From NCBI RefSeq assembly GCF_001888805.2, contig NZ_CP019113.1, positions 4,365,598 to 4,429,597 on the forward strand: a stretch of 64,000 nt of DNA, read 5' to 3'. Positions 60,699 through 64,000 of the stretch are shown here, one piece after another. Position numbers and translations under genes: made by a program. Each line of letters begins with the position of its first letter. The stretch's first letter is position 1. This stretch comes from Enterobacter sp. SA187. GTDB taxonomy: Bacteria; Pseudomonadota; Gammaproteobacteria; Enterobacterales; Enterobacteriaceae. Below the pieces are notes generated by a model. That model had not been told where the DNA came from. It did no database searches and worked only from the letters and a program-made list of their open reading frames with translations.

Positions 60699-62003
60699 CT
60701 AAGCCGCTTTTTTTAGCGGTGACTGTTCGAAGGGAATATCAGGGAATACGTGGTTATGAACCTGCCGTAGCGCAAATGCCTGCGCGGCCTGGCTGTTTTG
60801 TTTCAAATCTTCAAGCGGCGTCAGGTTTAGCTGCACCGTGTAAATATCGCCGCCTTCGATAGGTGGCATATTCTCCAGACGGCGCACGTCGTTGCGGGAC
60901 ATCCAGCCGTTCTGCAGCGCACTGGTATAGTACGCTGCACGGCCAGCACTATCGGCGCGCAGCAGCCCTTCTACTGAGAACTCGGCAAAGAGGTCTTCTT
61001 CGCCGTTAAGCAGGCAGCGGGAGATCTCCTGCTCGATATTCACCAGCAGCGGGCGCAGCGTATGGGTCAGGAACTGCAGGTTCATCCCCTCCAGGCTCGA
61101 CGCCCAGCTGCTCTGTTTCGAGGTGTGGCCAACCATAAACGGTGGCACGCGGAACCAACGACAGATTTCCTCGATACTGAACGATCTTGATTCCAGCATC
61201 TGCGCTGCTTCCGGGTTCATGGTGACGTTCTGGTATTTAAGACCGCCTTCTAGAACCATAATTTTCCCGGCGTTTTTAGAGCCGGTGAAGGCCTGCATAT
61301 ATCCCCGAAGTCGCTCTCTTTGCTCCTTATCAAGCGCAGCATCAGCAGAAAGAAAACCAGAACTCTGCAGGCCATTTTCGAAGATCTTGGCGGCTGACTC
61401 TTCGACGGCCATCGCCGCGCCGATCACGTCCCGGCCCGTCATCATTGGCATCATGCCGCACACACCATCGAGGCCAAACCCCCGGATGTGCATCAAATTC
61501 TTCTCCGGAATAACGCGTTTCCTGCCGTCTTCGGTATAGGTGTACTCAAGACGACCGGTGTCCAGCCGCTTTACTACCATGTTCTGGGGCAGCAGTGGCA
61601 CCAGCGACACCAGCTTATTGCCGATAAACAGCTTCTCGACAAAGGCATTGCCGCGAAGGCAGATGCTGGCCACCACCATCAACATAAATCGGGACGGCGT
61701 CATTTCCAGATTCGGGCGGCGGCACAGCACCTGATAAACAGGATGATCCTGCGCCAGCTTGCGCGAGCCATCAGCCTGCCGGGTATAGATCTTGACGGGT
61801 AATGTAGAAACCGACTCGCTCAAGAGCCGGACACAGGACCAGACCGCTGACAGCCGTATCGCCTTATCTGCCGTAACCAACTTGCCGCTGCTGCTCGTGC
61901 CGTACCACTCCTGCCAGAACGTTCCGGTAGTCAGGCTGATAGGCACGCCCAGCCAGTTGAGCAAGGCGCTTTTCACCTTTCCCGGCTGCTTACTTTTCTT
62001 CAT
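60699..62003 (-). CDS. Phage portal protein, HK97 family
   Basis: A 434-residue portal subunit forming the DNA channel at one capsid vertex. Typical segments are SAVWSCVRLLSESVSTLPVK, DHPVYQVLCRRPNLEMTPS, GKIMVLEGGLKYQNVTMNPE and CRWFRVPPFMVGHTSKQSSW. The start at 62003 overlaps the natural end of the terminase gene by 14 bp. It ends 8 bp before the protease start. Confidence 0.94.
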   Translation of the reverse strand: MKKSKQPGKVKSALLNWLGVPISLTTGTFWQEWYGTSSSGKLVTADKAIRLSAVWSCVRLLSESVSTLPVKIYTRQADGSRKLAQDHPVYQVLCRRPNLEMTPSRFMLMVVASICLRGNAFVEKLFIGNKLVSLVPLLPQNMVVKRLDTGRLEYTYTEDGRKRVIPEKNLMHIRGFGLDGVCGMMPMMTGRDVIGAAMAVEESAAKIFENGLQSSGFLSADAALDKEQRERLRGYMQAFTGSKNAGKIMVLEGGLKYQNVTMNPEAAQMLESRSFSIEEICRWFRVPPFMVGHTSKQSSWASSLEGMNLQFLTHTLRPLLVNIEQEISRCLLNGEEDLFAEFSVEGLLRADSAGRAAYYTSALQNGWMSRNDVRRLENMPPIEGGDIYTVQLNLTPLEDLKQNSQAAQAFALRQVHNHVFPDIPFEQSPLKKAA

Positions 62004-63728
62004 CAGAACCTACCATGATTGGATTTTCAAAGAAGCCGCTCAGATCCTGAGCGTCATTACCGCCATTGACCAGCATCCGGCTTTGGCCGTAAACAGTGCG
62101 ACCGGTCCGTCAATTTTGTTTTCAGGTGTGGATTTGTTCGGGAAGATGTTGTCGTTTTTGTCCGGCTTAACCGTGACGTTCGACATCATCCACCGCATCA
62201 CAGGGTTATCGTCGTGGTGGAACTTGTTGCCGTAAATTTCCGCCTGCACTGATTTCATGGACTCAGAAAGGTTTTTGACCGTCTGAGCAACCTCAACCAG
62301 CGGCAAACCTTCCTCCGCAAGTGACAGGCTGAACTGAACGGCGCTCCAGGGATCGAAAGCAATCTCCTTGATGTTCTCGCCTTTCACCCACTGTACAATG
62401 TCGGCTTTAATCATCCCGTGATCGATAACATCCCCGTCAGTCAGTTCAAGATACCCGGCGGCTGCCCACTTCCTGTAGAGCTCGGCGATATGTGCAGGCG
62501 CTGTTTCCAGTCGACCTTCCGGGATCCAGAAACGCGGCTGCATGTGAGTTTCACCAGCGGGATCGCGCCAGGCTTTAACTGCGGCGCAAATATCGATTTT
62601 GTTGGCGAGGTCGACACCAACCCAGAGTGGCCAAGCCTTGCGCTCAGCTTCCGGGGCAATACCAGGCATTTTTGCCCAGCGGTCCATATCCATCCAGGCG
62701 CTCTCAGCTGTTAACCAGATGTTCAGGTGTTTGGTAAAGAAGTTCGGCCTCGCCGCGACCTGCTCTTTCGCCTTTTTGGCAAGGCGGCGCATGTCGTCCC
62801 AGCGCTTACAAATACCGGCCGGGATTAGCTTTCGGCCAGTTGGCCTCGTCAAAGGGATCGTCACCTTCGTCCAGGGTATAGATCAGAGCAAAGTAAGTGT
62901 CATCTTCCACCACGCCGCGCAACACCTTGATGGCATAATCCCGCTGCTCGTAACAGATGCCCTCTTTATTGGTTCCCGCCGTCGTTATTGCGAAAAGCAG
63001 TGACTGAAGGCGTGCGCCGGTGGCGGTCTCCAGAACGTCCCATACATCACGGGTACGGTGAGCATGCAGCTCGTCGACAATGCCACAATGAATGTTCAGG
63101 CCGTCGAGGTTGTTAGCATCGCTGGACAAGGGCTCAAACTTTGAGGCCGTGCGCTCCTGATGAATGTTCAGCTTAACGTGACCAAAAAGACGCCCCAGCG
63201 TGCGGGGGGCTTTCTTGATCATGTTCTTGGCATCATCAAAAAAATCCGCGCCTGATCACGGGTCGTGGCGGCTGAGTAAACCTCAGCACCACCCTCGCCG
63301 TCGGCGCCGGTCATGTACAATCCAATGCCTGACGAAAGTGTGGACTTTGCGTTTTTACGCGCCACCTCGTCATAAGCCGTGCGGAACCGGCGCACCATGA
63401 CAGTGTCACCGTCTTCATCAACCACCGCCTGCCCTGTCATTTCATCGATTAAAGGAACGACGAAACCAAAAATATTGATGAGGATAAAAACATGCCAGGC
63501 CATCAGAGTGATTGGCTTGCCTGCCAGCGCCCCTTTCACATGGGGAACGAAGTTATAAAAATCGAGTATGTGCTGGGCGCGTTCCTCGCTGAAGTAGATG
63601 CCGCGCTCAGGCCCATGCTCTAAGTCATTAAGGAATCGCTGGCACGCCAGGCGTACCAGTTCGCCAGCAACAATCTCGCCAGACAGCACGCGCTCGGCGT
63701 ACTGAATACCTTCCGAAACCGTTGCCAT
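61990..63728 (-). pseudogene. Terminase large subunit, interrupted by three frameshifts
   Basis: Packaging ATPase/nuclease readable in four pieces. Piece one (63728 to about 63235) has the ATPase P-loop-like ARKNAKSTL and ends in a seven-T run; eight T would restore FFDDAKNMIKKAP. Piece two, to about 62820, has Walker B GIVDELHAHR and breaks after KANPG, where about two bases seem lost. Piece three, to about 62078, has the nuclease region with GVDLANKIDICA and FDPWSAVQFSL. It breaks in an A-run; one more A gives SRMLVNGGNDAQDLSGFF and a stop at 61990. Corrected length is about 580 residues. Two of three breaks are in homopolymers, so sequencing error is as likely as decay. Confidence 0.85.
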
Positions 63729-63731
63729 TCA

Positions 63732-64000
63732 TCATTTGCGCTTTTTAAGAAATTCTTCCAGAGGATCGGCCTCAGCCGGGCCATTTCCACCTACCTTGGT
63801 TCGGGTGGCAGGCGTCATTCCGAATTCACCCAGCATGGCGCGGATCCCGCTTCCAGGCGTCAGATTTCATGATTGCCGCCGGGTGGGCTTTTAATCAGTA
63901 CAACCAGTCTGAGTTTCAGTCCGGTATGTGTAACCCTCAATCTCCAGCGTTTCGCAGTGCTGCCGATATTCGGTATACGCCTCAACCAGCAGTTCAAGCG
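63732..64000 (-). pseudogene. Terminase small subunit (P27 type), partial and frameshifted
   Basis: The 3' part of the DNA-recognition subunit, running off the window. The reading frame LELLVEAYTEYRQHCETLEI enters at the window edge. It is broken near 63885 and again near 63845 (an extra A and an extra G in short runs would explain most of it). It then reads AMLGEFGMTPATRTKV and ADPLEEFLKKRK to the stop at 63732. It ends 3 bp before the large-subunit start. The N-terminal half is not visible. Confidence 0.7.

Overview
The window is chromosome from a member of the Enterobacteriaceae. Gene order and protein sequences of pheA-tyrA-aroF, rplS-trmD-rimM-rpsP, ffh, ypjD-yfjD, grpE/nadK, recN-bamE, rnfH-ratA, smpB and ssrA closely match E. 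coli and Salmonella. Several accessory insertions, and a BapA locus at smpB-ssrA as in Salmonella, suggest a genus of the Enterobacter/Kosakonia/Lelliottia type; the species cannot be fixed from sequence alone.

Positions 1-6750 hold aromatic amino acid genes: pheA (first few codons cut off) and the convergent aroF-tyrA operon with a TyrR-type promoter. An SMP-30 family gene is inserted between pheA and tyrA. A DUF2799 lipoprotein and a probable copper-linked PepSY/DUF2946 pair follow. Positions 6800-10500 hold the rpsP-rimM-trmD-rplS operon and ffh. Positions 10667-13215 hold a two-gene sugar operon (GH172 glycosidase and GPH symporter) behind a good CRP site. Positions 13500-21235 are housekeeping genes: ypjD, yfjD (apparently starting at CTG), grpE with a sigma-32 promoter, nadK, recN with two LexA boxes, bamE, rnfH-ratA and smpB. 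A block of 125-bp tandem palindromic repeats lies before bamE.

Positions 21288-38336 are a minus-strand type I secretion locus: a giant BapA-like adhesin of about 36 Ig-like repeats, then a TolC-like outer membrane protein, an LapB-type ABC transporter and an HlyD-type adaptor. The adhesin gene is split by what looks like a 37-bp deletion inside one repeat. ssrA (tmRNA) follows at 38911-39273.

Downstream of ssrA is an AT-rich two-gene cassette (39632-40797): a TPR-like protein translationally coupled to a HEPN-domain protein with an R-x4-H motif. It is the best candidate here for an undescribed defence or toxin-antitoxin system. A decayed 3' end of a tRNA-Pro gene with its terminator and three helically phased TGGGGAA repeats marks a probable attachment-site junction. 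From there to the window end lies a lambda/HK97-type siphophage prophage on the minus strand. In map order it has SOS-controlled umuDC, a Gin/Hin-type invertase beside a tail-fibre gene with a silent alternative C-terminus, and tail genes (J, I, K, L, M, tape measure, G/GT with a GGGAAAG frameshift site, V). Head genes (connectors, HK97 capsid, ClpP-like protease, portal) follow, and the terminase genes lie at the far end, interrupted by several indels. Integrase and lysogeny genes lie beyond the window.
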